Source of the DNA: Calliphora vicina
Taxonomy: Eukaryota; Arthropoda; Insecta; Diptera; Calliphoridae
Direction of reading: 5' to 3'
Assembly: GCF_958450345.1 (NCBI RefSeq)
Contig: NC_088781.1
Location: 49,463,357-49,527,356, forward strand
DNA length: 64,000 nt
Position numbers and translations under genes: made by a program. Shown piece after piece: positions 33,286-45,197 of this stretch. Positions within the stretch are counted from its first letter, which is position 1. Each line of letters starts with the position of its first letter. The notes beneath the pieces were generated by a model, which searched no databases, was not told where the DNA came from, and saw only the letters and a program-made list of their open reading frames with translations.

Positions 33286-33884
33286 AATTAATCTTTATTC
33301 TTTACAACTTTTTTGCACTGCGAAATTATCACTTCAACTGATATCACAATTTTTTTGTGAATGATAAATACAAGTTGTTAATATATCGGGACATAATTTA
33401 CAGATTTTTCGTTTTCTTTATAAATTAAAAAATGAAATTATCCCCTAAAATTTATATTGGGGACTTATTTCATATTGATTTTTTGGGGCATTATTTCACA
33501 GGAAATAATCCCCCAATTAAAAAAATTAAATAATACCCCAAAAAATTAAATAACATCCCAAAAATCGTTGTTGTTGCTCTCTGTACTAATTTTTGGGGGG
33601 TTATTATTTCATGCCGCCATCTGGTTTATTTCGCCAAGTTTTATATACAAATTAGTCATATTTAAACATTTTGTGCGAAACGCTCAATAACACTATGTAA
33701 ACTTCTCATGTATAAATTCTGTTGTATTGAAGACCATATATTTCGGAAATACTCGTAGTTTCCATATAAAATCCACTTCTGAAAATAACTTTAAATATAA
33801 TAATAGTTAACACAATATATATAGGTCATGCTATCTAATTTTATGACAATCGGTTTATTTCACAAATTATTGAAATTATTGAAA

Positions 33885-34242
33885 CAGTGGAAAAACACAC
33901 GGTCATGAAAAAAAAGCTTCTTACTTAGTTTGCCGATTGCGGTGAACAATTTTTTATGGGCCTCCAAAGATTCTGAAAATCAGTGGGGCCTCAAAAAAAG
34001 GTGTCATCAGTTTGGGTAACGTGATGGGCTTGGAATCTTAGCTATATTATTGCCATATATAGTTATGCCGTATCACCAACTCTGAATTAGCTGTTGCCAA
34101 AAACAGCTTTGAGTTTCCACTGATTTTCAGAATCTTTGAAGGCCCATAAAAAAAACATTGGTCAGCTAAATCGAAAAAGTATTTGTCAGCTAAATCGAAA
34201 AAGTATACCCTTTTGTAGTCATGACCCTGTGTTTTTCTACTG
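33885..34242. mobile_element. Small inverted-repeat element (MITE)
   Basis: The ends CAGTGGAAAAACACACGGTC and GACCCTGTGTTTTTCTACTG are inverse with two differences. Inside, AAGATTCTGAAAATCAGTGG and CCACTGATTTTCAGAATCTT form a second inverted pair, so most of its 358 bp can fold. AGCTAAATCGAAAAAGTAT is directly repeated at 34165-34205. Flanking duplications are unclear. Pieces recur at 1215 and 5220. Confidence 0.55.
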
Positions 34243-34339
34243 TAGCACTGTGGTATGAGCCGATCGTCATAAAATTAAGTAGCATGACCTATGTATATAT
34301 GAAACTTATTTGTGTTAAATTTTATTATATTTTGGGTCA

Positions 34340-34437
34340 TTATTACAACTTGCCGTTATAGTTAAAGTTACCTTTAAGGGTACTTTTTTCTATTGCTTAA
34401 AGTTACCTTTAACTATAACGGCAAGTTGTAATAATGG
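34340..34437. repeat. Near-perfect hairpin, about 40-bp arms
   Basis: CATTATTACAACTTGCCGTT continuing to TTTAAG (34340-34380) faces its inverse at 34398-34437 across a loop of about 17 bp. It sits between two DINE scraps (34253-34320 and 34490-34540). Confidence 0.7.
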
Positions 34438-34999
34438 CCCTTAAAGTTATTTTTGGAAACTATTTGTTGCACAGTGGAATTAGTAATAGTTCCCATATAA
34501 GGCAAACTTTCGGAAATCATTCACGAAAATAAATTATTGAAATTTAAAAAAAAAAAAAAACTCAAAAATTAAAATAGAATGTGCAACCTCCAAACGATTT
34601 TTCTAAAATATTCAGCAATTGATTTTTAGATTACAGCCAACTTGGTAGAAACCATAATCTAAAAAATTAAAAATAGGGACCACCCTATCTTAGAGGTTAT
34701 AAATATCAAACTAAATATAGAATTAATAATATTTTTGTGTTCATACAACAGGAAGCAAAAATTATATATTTTTGTCGATTAAACCATTCAAAAAAATATT
34801 GAAGTGGATTGAAAAGGATGAGGTATGTTAAACTTTAGAAATTTTGAAATTACGTCGTGTGACACTATGGTGGGGAGGCTATAATTTTTAAGCCAAATGA
34901 TTTAAAAATGCAGAATTTTTTGAAAATTTTTAGCTCTTATTTTGAAACATTTGTACATCCAGAGAAAAAACAACTTAAAATCAATAAATAGCTTATTCA

Positions 35000-35335
35000 A
35001 TCAATAAGAATCATTAACGAAAGTATAGTAATGTTGAACATTTTTATTAAAATATCGCACACCCAGTCAATAAGAAACATTAACGAAAGTATAGTAATGT
35101 TGAACATTTTTATTTAAATATCGCACACCCAGTTACACAACTCAAAATTTAAATTTTTCAGAAATCGAAAAAAAATATATACATACCAATTGAAACATAA
35201 TGAAAGACATTAGTGTTTTTTTTTAGCAATAGCAATAGCAACTGCAATAGCAATGCACTGATATTTTTTCAATTCAACTCAAAATTAATTTTGAGTTGTG
35301 TAACTTTTGAACTGCGTGTGCGATATGGAACAATA
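35000..35335. repeat. Two 65-bp direct repeats plus an inverted TIR-like pair
   Basis: CAATAAGAATCATTAACGAA ... ATATCGCACACCCAG occurs twice in tandem (35001-35064 and 35066-35130). ATCGCACACCCAGTTACACA (35119) is inverted at about 35298-35326 (TTGTGTAAC...GTGTGCGAT). AGCAATAGCAA(T/C) repeats lie between. Probably a hairpin MITE with one duplicated end. Confidence 0.55.
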
Positions 35336-35459
35336 TTAACTTTAAGTTGAAAATATTGATTTACCGTATTTCAATGAAATTCTTCTATTATAATGAACAT
35401 TATTGAATTAATATGTGTTCTTATTATATTCTTCACCATTAGTAATTTCTACATTATTC

Positions 35460-36490
35460 ATTTGCGACCCTATAATGTATATGTATATATTCTGGATCGT
35501 TATAGATAGCGAAGTCGATATGTCCGTCTATCCGTCTTTCCGTCTGTCTGTTGAAATCAACTTTCCGTAGCCCCCAAATAACATACTCTTACGAAATTGT
35601 ACTTTAAATCAAATGTAACGATTTTAACGGCTGATTTAAAAGTAGCAGAATGCTTTCAAATAGCAGTGCCCAAACTTTAACATATCTGTGGGCATTATTA
35701 ACATTGAATAAAAGCTTTCAGTTGACCGTTGATCGTAAGTTGGCAATGCTGTTTGCTGCGACCGTATATTCGAATTCGAATATTCAGTAAAACAACATTG
35801 TAGAAAGTACACCACAGATGGCGTATGTATTAGTAAGATCTAGAATATTCGAACTTTGACAGTTAAAGAGCAATCCAGAGTGCAGATGGCAGTGTAATAA
35901 ATAGTGGCAGAGGTTGCAGTCGTGAGTGAGTTTATCAGAGACGCTTTTCGAACAAACATCAACTCAGTGCTGTGTTTTTCAAGTGAATTCGAGTGCCTTA
36001 AAGTGTGCCTGTATTTCTGCGAATTTATAAACGTGTATAAAGAAATATTGAGTGACTATTTAATTTTGCGGTTGTTGTACATTTTAAATAAATAAATAAA
36101 TAAAAAGTTGTTACAATTTTTAAACTACTAAACGGCTTTTATTTGTAATCAAAAGTATCCGGTTTATTTAAAGGAAATAAACCAACGTTTTGAAAAGGTT
36201 AAAACGTAACAATACATACATGATTCATACATCAATATATCGGGAATTCTTCCGGCTCGCTTGCTATTTAAAATCGTAAAAATCTGCTCACAAATGGCTG
36301 AGACATACCGGGACAACTGATTTTTGGGCTATTTTTGATTTATATCTGGATATTTGATTTATATCATTAAAAATAGTCAATATGGATATCTAACGACAGA
36401 TATTTCAAAGTCCATTGCACCATTGTCCAAAATCGGGAAAAATATTTTTTAACTCGAATTTTTTTTATTCAATTTTTTTTTTTTTTAAAA
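35460..36490 (+). mobile_element. DINE (second subtype) split by a probable solo LTR
   Basis: 35470-35600 (GGATCGTTATAGATAGCGAA, CCGTCTGTCTGTTGAAATCA) and 36235-36490 (CTATTTAAAATCG, ATATGGATATCTAACGACAG) follow the order of the DINE at 28340-28700. The block 35614-36211 sits between the two halves and is foreign to DINEs. Confidence 0.5.
35614..36211 (+). mobile_element. Probable solo LTR
   Basis: A 598-bp block runs from TGTAACG to CGTAACA, with the TG...CA ends and short inverted terminal bases typical of LTRs. It has a GC-richer, promoter-like middle (GTGCAGATGGCAGTGTAATA, GAGTGAGTTTATCAGAGACG) and AATAAATAAATAAATAAA near 36088, a plausible polyadenylation region. No PBS or polypurine tract adjoins. 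It splits a DINE. No exact target duplication is visible, which weakens the call. The open frame at 35904-36095 is not a gene. Confidence 0.5.
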
Positions 36491-38676
36491 AAAATTAAAA
36501 AAACATGTGGAAAATTTTTTTAAAAAAACAATGTCAAGATTACAACTTCTGAACCGGACAAACCATCTCTCGACCATTGAAATCAATGGACCAGATTCAC
36601 CACAAGCTTTGGTGAGCAACCGGTGTACTTCAGCGGCACTTTTTTTTTAAATTAAAGAAGTATAGCAAAACTGCTTTGTTGCCACAAAATTTTACATTTT
36701 CGAAACAAAAAAAAAAATGTTGTTTACACTATAATGTTCAATAACTAATTGAGAATAAATGACAGATATATGCTCTTCAAAATGACATATAAGTTATTAA
36801 AACAAAAACCGCATTCAAAAGATACACCATATATTGTAAATCCCACATTTTTAAGTTATACATCCAATAAATAAGTGTTGTAAGGCACTCTCATATTTTT
36901 CTGGGTGATTTATTTTTTGTTGATCCCTTTTGATCCTTAAAAGTTACGTTGCTCTGAGTAGTATCAATTCTGATGGTAGCAATAAGACCAACGCTTCTGA
37001 CCATAAGGTTAGCAGGAAGAAATTTTGGCAAAGATGTCGTCGGTTTATGTCTTATCCTCTTTATACATTTCCTTTTGTCATAAATTTAACATACCACAGT
37101 AATTTAGAAGGATTTTATTTTGCAAATACTTTGTTACTTCAAGATAACATAACTTATTGAAATTTAACATAGTCAAAGCTGAGGTGTTACTGAGTAGATT
37201 TATAGTTGGAGTCGGTTTGTTGTTGGATTGGAAGATATCTTTTTTGAGATTTCCTTTGTTCAAGGACGATTTTCTATGATATATCCGGTTTTGATGATAT
37301 AGTTTTCTTAATAATATTTAACACAGTCAAAGCTGGAGTCGTTCGATGTTGGAAGGGAAGATACATTTTTTTGAAATTTTTATATGGTAGATCTTATTTT
37401 AAAGAGAAACGAATTTCTAGAAAAAGCTTTAAAATATTCGATTCATTAGCTTTAATATGAGAATTCAGTAGAGTAAATGTTCGAAATGCATTAGTTTTAA
37501 TGCAATTTTTCGTTTCCTCACCATGATATTTTAGATATTGGTGACGATAAAGGTATGTTTTTTGTGAAAATGAAATTTGAAATGAATATTAGCTACAAAC
37601 CAGAAAATAAGGATCAAAATATATGTATATTCTATTTAAACGTGTATAAGTATTCATGGAAGTTTTACTGTTAATTATTCAGCACTAACTTGTTTTCATT
37701 AATATTTTATTTCAAAATAATATAAATTAGGGCTTCATTTCCACGCTAGTGAAACAAAGGATTTTAAAGTAAATAAAATCAAAAGAAAATATTTGAATTG
37801 AAATATGACTAAACTCATATTTTCATATTTTTTTAAGCTGAACTCACCAGACATTATTTAACTTTTATTTCATGATTTGTATGTCTGCCCTCAATTTGAG
37901 TAATAAATATTTAACAAATAAATAGCAGAATAATCTTAGAAATCTTCTTATTTAAATATATTTTATATAAATATTGTATTTGTTCACTAACTAGGCAAAT
38001 ATGTTTCTTTCTGTGCCCATTTCAATACATTGTAGTGCTTTAGAATGAAGAAGAAAATAAAATGGATGCAAAGGTTTATTTTCTATTTTTATTTCTTAAA
38101 TTTCCCAGTCTAAGTAAATAAGGTATTAAAAGGCAATATTGTTATAAAATAAATTGATAATAATATTTACAGGTTAAACGTTTTAAAGATTTATTTATGT
38201 AATAGGAGTTATTTTAAGAAGAAAATTTAGTATGTAGATTTGCAGTATAACCCCTTTTCCTTGTACTTGAATTGTTTTTTTCTTTTTGTGTTTAGAACTT
38301 CTGGATTTTATTACTTTTATGGGAAAAAAACTCAACATTTTGCTGCTCCAGTTTTAATGCTTTCACCATCACTCACTTGCATACAGAACGTATATTTTTT
38401 AAACTAGATTAATTTCACTTGCTCTGTCATGCACAACTTTAAATTCTAAAAACCTCAAAATAAAATAAAAATATATTAGAATCGTACATATAGAATCCGG
38501 TTGTTTTGTACCTACAAAAATCCTGTGTGCTTGAATATGCATAGAGTTCCTATATTATTTTTTATTTTTTTTTGTTGCTCAACATCCTTTAATAACAAAC
38601 ACCGTAACAACTACATGTAAATGTAGTTGTATGTGTGCATGCATGAGCAGATGGTTGTATGTTTGTGTTAGTGCAA
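36491..38676. other. No gene seen
   Basis: AT-rich noncoding DNA. ACAGTCAAAGCTGGAGTCG and AGTCAAAGCTGAGGTGTTAC (37169-37220, 37322-37350) are two diverged copies of about 150 bp. Open frames are short and biased. Confidence 0.4.
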
Positions 38677-38839
38677 TAGGGTGGCCCTTTTTCGAGGCCT
38701 AAAATGCAAAATGCTTAATTCCATTGAAGTTTCCAGTTTTGAGTCTTTCGGTTACCAGATTTTGCTCAAATATTCAGCACTTGACGGAGAATAATTTTAA
38801 GAATAGGGAGTATCTGTCAACAAAACAAGGGCCGCCCTA
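38677..38839. mobile_element. 163-bp MITE with TAGGGTGGCC ends
   Basis: TAGGGTGGCCCTTTTTCGAG at the left and AAGGGCCGCCCTA at the right. Flanks TAGTGCAA and ATGTGCAT share GTGCA and could be a worn 8-bp duplication. Same termini as the foldback element at 60808-62648, of which it may be a short derivative. Confidence 0.5.
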
Positions 38840-39360
38840 ATGTGCATGAGAAAGAGTTTTTCTCGATACAACTAAACATAGTTGTCGTAAAACAAATACT
38901 TAAACTAGATTAAACAAAATTACTCAATTGCATAGTCGCACACACAAAATCAAAAGCACTCTCCTCTAAGTCTAGCAGAGTCATTGTTACATGTACGAGG
39001 GCACATTTAAAAGTGTGTATAATAACATGATGTAGTTTCCGTTTCCCTAGTATTTGTTTTGACAATGTTTAAACGATTACCTCCTAGTAGTTCCAGGAGA
39101 CTCTTCCAAACTAGTGATTTTATCAATCATTTGGAGTGACAATTAGTTACATAACTGGCTACGCAGGAGGTCAATTGACACTTTTTATTTACAACGAGAC
39201 TGCCAGATAGCTGGTGCAGAGTTGGATGCACATACCGGTTACATATAGTCAGTTACCGTAAAAGATATCTCATAAGCTGTCCAAAATGATTCCCACTCTA
39301 GATTATTAGAGATATTAATGGTTACATGTGATGTCAGTATATTTAAGCAAAAGGAAATAA
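38840..39360. other. No gene seen
   Basis: Noncoding, with TAGTTCCAGGAGACTC and GTCAATTGACA motifs but no repeat or gene that I can name. Confidence 0.35.
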
Positions 39361-40081
39361 AACAAGTAAGAGCGCTATATTCGGCTGTGCCGAATCTAAT
39401 ATACCCTTCACCAGGTAAACAAAATTTTATTTTTTTTCGAAATTGTTTTTTTTAATTTTTTTTAAAAAAAGTTTTTTTCAATTTATTTTTAAATTTTTTT
39501 AAAAAATTTTTTTTTTTTAGAAAAACAAGTAAGAAAGTATGGTCGGTCAAGCCCGACCATATAATACCCTACACTAAGTAAAAGAGCAAAAAAATTTGTC
39601 TTTTAAAATTTCAATAATTTATATTTTTGAGTGATTTTTGGAAGGGGGATTATATGGGGGCTATGACCAATTATGGACCGATCACCATGAAATTAGGTCG
39701 TGTGATTTATGTCTATATTAAAGTTAACTATGTTGAATTTTGTGTGTTCACCAACATTTTTAAGCAATTTATGCACGTTAAAGTGATTTTCGGAAGCGGG
39801 TCTATATGGGAGCTATGACTAATTATGGACCGATCGTATCTCCGTTATTTATGGACGGATTTTGCTGATTTTAAATAGCAAACTTCTCGAAAGCATGTCT
39901 GACAGAATTATTGGAGATTTGGATCCCGAAGATATCTGGGGTCTTCAGAAAATTGATTTCAACTAACAGACAGACAGACGGACATGGCTTAATCGACTCC
40001 GCTATCGGAAATGAAAAATGTAGAAATTACAAACGGAATGACAAATATATATACCCTTCTCACGAAGGTGAAGGGTATAAA
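39361..40081 (-). mobile_element. Composite of two DINE subtypes, one inside the other
   Basis: The outer element starts ACAAGTAAGAGCGCTATATT with the hairpin ATTCGGCTGTGCCGAAT (39380) and ends with GACTCCGCTATCGG and the palindrome CTTCTCACGAAGGTGAAGGG at 40078. At 39525-39838 the other subtype is inserted (ACAAGTAAGAAAGTATGGTC, hairpin GGTCAAGCCCGACC, two boxes ending GGACCGATCGTA). No duplication flanks the inner piece, as expected for Helitron-like insertion or recombination. Open frames are noncoding. Confidence 0.65.
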
Positions 40082-40979
40082 TATGAGAATTGTACCAACA
40101 TAATTTGTAGAAAACCAATGTATACGACTTACTCACAAAAAAGTGAAGTACAAAATAAACGTTTAAAGTTACTACACTTTAGATTACTTAGATACACTTA
40201 AGTGACAATGACTTCACACCAGATTACCTGAGATATATAAAGTAACCAATTGACTTCTCTCTACACTACAAAGAGCACATACGTGTCAAATGAGCCAAAA
40301 TATATAAATTGATGTCAGCTGAGTGATCACACATTAGTGACAATTACACTCTATAAGGGATACATTTACTACTTCCTTAACTTCTGGGCTCTTCGTGTAA
40401 ATAGTTTTCAACTGATTAATTTCTTGAGGTTTGGAAAAAAAAATAATTGAAGGGAATTTTGCCTACAAGATAAGTCGGATAAATATTTCCAACAATTTCA
40501 AAAATAAACACAAACAAATTTTTCAAAAAATATAAAAAACTGTACAATTTGATTACCAGTTGGTACCTCTTTTTCAGATTTCTCTCGTATCATGATGATA
40601 CTTTTTTTAATTTTGACAACTACAACTACCAGTGCAATAGGCAGTTAAATAATGAAAACATTTCGACCATAACCACACACACTCATACTCGAACATCTAC
40701 ACTATGATAAAGTAAGAAAAAAACTGTTGTACACATACATCCATGTAAATACATTATTCAAATGAACATATAGATTAAGGTGGCCCCTACAAGAGTTATG
40801 AATGTTCACAACTAAAATAAAAGTTTAATTTATTCTAAGATACCGTTTCTCAAAATGTTTGTCCTGTTTACAGTTTGATTAGCAAATAACGTTTGTACAT
40901 AACTTTCAACATATCCAAACCTCCAATTCCAGCTGATTCCTACTTAATTTAATTTTTCTACGTCCATTATTATAAAAAA
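40082..40979. other. No gene seen
   Basis: Noncoding AT-rich sequence. AAGTTACTACACTTTAGATTAC, AAGTGACAATGACTTCAC and related AGTGA motifs are scattered at 40160-40380. Confidence 0.35.
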
Positions 40980-41905
40980 TCAAAAAGTACAATTAAAATA
41001 AAGAAAAAGTACCATTCAAAAAATATCATTAAAATAAAGAAAAAGTACCAAAAAACGTTGATGAAGAAATTACAAAAAGTACCATTCGAATAAAGAAAAA
41101 AATATCATAAAGTCTAGCCCTTGGATTCTTATTCACTCAGAACCATATATGCTTAATTTCATATTTCTCGGTCCATTATTAAAGAATATTCAAAAAGTAC
41201 CATCAGAAGAACGAAGAAGTACCTATAGTTCAGTTCTCACATTTTGGTACATAAATATTATCCGCTGTTCCTAACTCTAACTTCACACAGATACATATCA
41301 GCTAACTTTAATATCGATAAGTTAAATAATTTAAAATATGAAAAAGTACCATTAGGGAAAAAGTACCAATTTCCCCTTTTTTCTTGAACACCCGTAAAAA
41401 TGTTTGTGTTTCAGTCTGAAACTTTCAGACATGTATCAAACGATTAAAATATGTGTTAATTACCCCTTGACACTCGAGTGGCAAATAACACTCTGTTAGT
41501 TAATTGTTGTATGAATTCAGGAACCAATGTTAAAAATTATTATCAAAATTGGCTTAATAATTTCAAATATAATCTATTTTCCTGTTTTTGGTACCTTTTT
41601 TATCCCCTTGTGATGGTAAAATGTTGTTTAAATAAATTTCTGTATCGTGGTGGTAGCTCATAATGCAATATTCGTATGTCAATTTATAAAAAAAAAATAT
41701 TTTATGAAAAAAGTACAAAAAATAAAGCAATTTCATTCCCTTAAGTGTTTGTGTTTCCAAAAAGTACCAACTAGATATTTCTTATTTTGTGATAAGAAAA
41801 TAATACGATTTAAAATTTGTTTCTATGTTTATTGATAAATATGGTGCCAAAAAAGTACCAAAATACAGTTTTTAACCGTTTTGTCCCCTAAAATGTTCGA
41901 AAAAG
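40980..41905. repeat. Region peppered with AAAAAGTACCA motifs
   Basis: AAAAAGTACCA or close variants occur at about 40986, 41007, 41041, 41077, 41192, 41214, 41342, 41360, 41714, 41759, 41850 and 41893, nearly all in one direction. A part shows a 30-50-bp spacing with ATTAAAATAAAGA. It is not a strict tandem array. The open frames at 41478-41835 overlap on both strands and have no domain. Confidence 0.55.
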
Positions 41906-42485
41906 TGCCAAACACCACTCAGATTTGTTTACCCCTTAAACGTTCGAATTTACAAAAATCCCTTCTTAGTGTATCGTTTTGAGGAGGGAGGAACCCACAG
42001 TTAAAATTTTATGCTTCTGGCTTCAGTCGTTTGGACTGTGTGATAATGAATCAGTCAGAGACGTACTCTTTTATATATATAGAAGATAGATTAATTTAAA
42101 CTAATTATTTTAACCCTCTAAGTAACCAGCAAAAGCGCCTCAAGGCATGCATTGCAAAACACCAATTTTCTCAAAAATTAATTATATTTTTTTTTCAAAT
42201 TTAATGGTGGCTTTACTTACAGACTTTTTAACATTTCCCTCGAACATCGAAATGCATTCTGACTTTTAGTTTTTGTTCTGAGTCATGTCATAATTTTAGC
42301 ATGTGAAATTTTTTGTGTGAATTTTTTTTTTAAATCTAAGTTGTACTATCTTTTAGTCGCCCGATCTATTCGAAATATTTGTTTAAGGTAAGATTTTAAA
42401 AAGTTAACAAAAAGCGTGCTGAGAACGCAAAACCTAAGTTATAATACTTTTTTGTTATATTATTTGTTATAAAAAAATTGTAGTA
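41906..42485. other. No gene seen
   Basis: Noncoding. GATAATGAATCAGTCAGAGA at 42041 resembles a common fly repeat; nothing else is recognised. Confidence 0.35.
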
Positions 42486-42682
42486 ATGGCAGATAGAGAC
42501 CGCAGATGGATTAAATTATCCGCCTTGACTCATGATCAGTTGGTACTCCACAAGAATATCCACAGCCAGGACGTTCAAAAGTTGGCGAAAAAGCAAAACA
42601 TCCAGTTAACGACGTACGTTATGACAATACCGACCACTTTCCAATCTGGTTAGATAAAAAACATTTTGCACCTGGTTCCTAA
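42486..42682 (+). pseudogene. piggyBac-like transposase relic (C-terminal end)
   Basis: From 42530 the plus-strand frame reads GTPQEYPQPGRSKVGEKAKH, then PVNDVRYDNTDHFPIWLDKK, and stops at 42682. The DVRYDNxxHFPIW pattern resembles the stretch just before the C-terminal zinc-binding end of piggyBac-like proteins (DxRxDxxxHWP). The Cys cluster that should follow is missing. Upstream (42486) MADRDRRWIKLSALTHDQLV is in another frame and could be an earlier part after a frameshift, or unrelated. The identification rests on a short stretch. Confidence 0.4.
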
Positions 42683-43617
42683 ACTTAATTTGCAAATTAG
42701 TTTCTGATGGCTGTTCTGAGTTTATTGGGTCATAATTATGACTCTTTTTATTGAACTTATACGAAAATGTATGATACATTATTTAAACTTTTCACGTGAT
42801 ACCAATAGTTTACTAGTTTCTTTTACGAGAAATATAAAAAAAACATACGAAAACCTTCAAAAAATACGTCTTTATCTAGCTCACCGACTACTGACGCCAC
42901 ACAGTGCTTTGTTCAATGGACAAAAATCAAAAACAAGATCATGTCTTTGATGTTAATGAAATTTATATTTTTCAATAGACAACTAAACTTATTCGTGTAA
43001 AAGAGACTTTTTTATAAATATCTCTTTTTGTCGTCACTAGAGTTACTAAAGTTAGTACATTTTCAACATAAATTTTATGGACAAAAATATATTTTTTTTA
43101 ATGGTTAACTAAAATAATTGTTAAAAGTTCGTTTTAAAAGATATAAACTCGCGATTGGCTGCAAATGAAAGAATATGAATGTGGAATTATGGAAAATTAC
43201 TATTTTTCTCAAAAAAGTCTAACGGTTTAATCTGCGCAATTTTTAATAATTAACATTTTTTTTATTGTAATCCGGAAATTCTAAAACTTTGTTGGAATAT
43301 TAGTAAAATATGTTAATCTATTTTGATTATGTTTTACTATAGAATAGCCTTAAGTATTATCTATAAGAAAATGTTGGTTGTCCTTTCGTAAGACAACTAT
43401 TAAAATTTTGTTTTTGTTTAAATGTATAAATTACAATTTGATGGTATGCGGAAATAGCTCCAGATTTTTGGTTTTTTATAAAATTATACCGTTTTTTCTT
43501 TTAAATAACTAAGAAATATTGCATTATTTAATAAAAGAAGATAAATGGCATAAAGTGTATTAATAGGTCTTTATTTGGTTCTTGATGTTGTATGTTTTTT
43601 TGTTGAAATCAAAAAAA
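42683..43617. other. No gene seen
   Basis: AT-rich noncoding DNA; 42738-42950 is open without a recognisable domain. Confidence 0.35.
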
Positions 43618-45197
43618 ACAAGTAAGAGTACTATATTCGGCCGTGCCGAATCTTATATACCCTCTACCTAAATATGATGGTATAACAACTGAAATAATAT
43701 AGCAATTGTTAGAAAGACTAGTTTACGCAGAAGATATTTTATTTCAAATGTACAAACAATTTTATCTAATTCAGCAATTTATAATTAAAATTCCTATTAG
43801 AACGTATGAAAATTAACAATTTATATACTTAATAATAAGTTAATACGTTTGGATCAACATTTTTCCTTTTTAACATCAAATGAAGAAACAGAGTATAAAA
43901 AAGGGTATACAAATATATTTAGACAAATTTCAAAATATTTGGTTGTGGGAATTATGTGGGAGCTATGACCTATTATGAGTCGATTGTCATAAAATATTTT
44001 AACGTGATTTTTATGTATTTATATGGGAGCTGTTGCCAAATATGGACCGATATTCACAAAATTCATTTTGATATCGATTTGTTTTAAATATTTATTAAGG
44101 TTAATATCTTTTTCGGAAATGGGCCTTATAGGGGAACTATGACCAATTATCTGCCAATCGGCATAAAATTTGGTACGGTGATTTCTATGTATATGCTTAT
44201 TATTTGTGTCGAATTTTAGCATAATAAAGCTATTTATAAGAGATTTATGAGTACTTAACTGATTTTCAGAAGTGGACCTTATATGGGAGCTATGGTCAAA
44301 TATGGACCGATATTTGCCAAATCCTGAAGTATGATTTCTAAATATAAATTAGAGATTTGTATAAAATTTTGTTTTGATATTTATATTTTTCAGATATTTA
44401 TGTAGGTTAATGTGTTTTTCGGAAGTGGTCCTTATATGGGAGCTATAACCAATTATTGGCCGATCTTCATAGAATTAGGTATAGCGATTTTGGTATATAT
44501 GGGGACTATTTATGACGAATTTAAACTTAATAGCGATATTTATAAGACATTTATGCTTATTTAAGTGATTTTGGGAAGTGAACTTTATATGGGAGCTATG
44601 ATCAAATATGGGCCGATACACAAAAAATTTGGTGTTGCGATTTTTTTAAGCACGAAACTTATTTTTCCTGAATTTTGTGTGGATATTGTAAGGCATTTAT
44701 AGACCATAGAACCATATTTCGGGTAGAAATTTGTATGGGGGCTAGGTGAAATCATGGACCGATTCCTATAATTTTTACCAGAGTTAGTCCTTTTAACATA
44801 AAAATAACGTATGTAAAATTTTATGGTATTATCTGTAATATATTTGCAACAATACCAAAAACAATTTTAAAATTATCGTGTTTTTTTTAGGTTGTCTCAA
44901 ATTTTGGTTCATAACTCTGGTTTCACTAAAGCGATATTGCTTATTTTCAATACCAAACTGCTTAGGAGAACAGTAAACATTTCTCTTGCAAGTTTACCAA
45001 TTTTGTTTGTCTATTTTGAACGTGTTTTACACAGACATACAGACAGACGGACATACCTCAATCGACTTAGAATTTCATAAGGATCAATAATATATATACT
45101 TTGTTGGGTCTCAGATGAATATTTCTCAATGTTACACACGGAATGACAAACTTATATATACCCTCATTCACCACTTATGGTGGTTGAGGGTATAAAA
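43618..45197 (-). mobile_element. Long DINE with about seven internal box repeats
   Basis: Starts ACAAGTAAGAGTACTATATT with the hairpin ATTCGGCCGTGCCGAAT (43633) and ends with the palindrome CATTCACCACTTATGGTGG at 45181, after a (CAGA)-type GACAGACGGACAT run at 45032. Between them the unit ATGGGAGCTATGACCAATTA + GGCCGATCTTCAT recurs at about 43953, 44024, 44130, 44285, 44437, 44591 and 44738, mostly 145-155 bp apart. It is the same subfamily as 62845-64000 but inverted. Noncoding. Confidence 0.7.

Larger units (their letters stand above)
31755..33618 (-). mobile_element. Mutator-like element, copy 2 (complete ends, nonautonomous)
   Basis: Termini are GGCGGCATGAAATAA at 31755 and TTATTTCATGCCGCC ending 33618. 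Flanking 9-bp duplications (ATCTTGTTT / ATCTGGTTT) are characteristic of the Mutator superfamily. Both subterminal regions are packed with GAAATAA(C/G)CCCC motifs on alternating strands. Inside are a hAT-like insert (32003-32596) and a relic of a FLYWCH-finger frame near the right side. The catalytic transposase domain is missing. Strand is given by the relic frame. Confidence 0.75.

Noticed and set aside
43940..44760. Regular 150-bp repeats as a CRISPR array or satellite
   Set aside because: The repeats are long, diverged and confined to DINE interiors, with identical order in the inverted copy at 62845.
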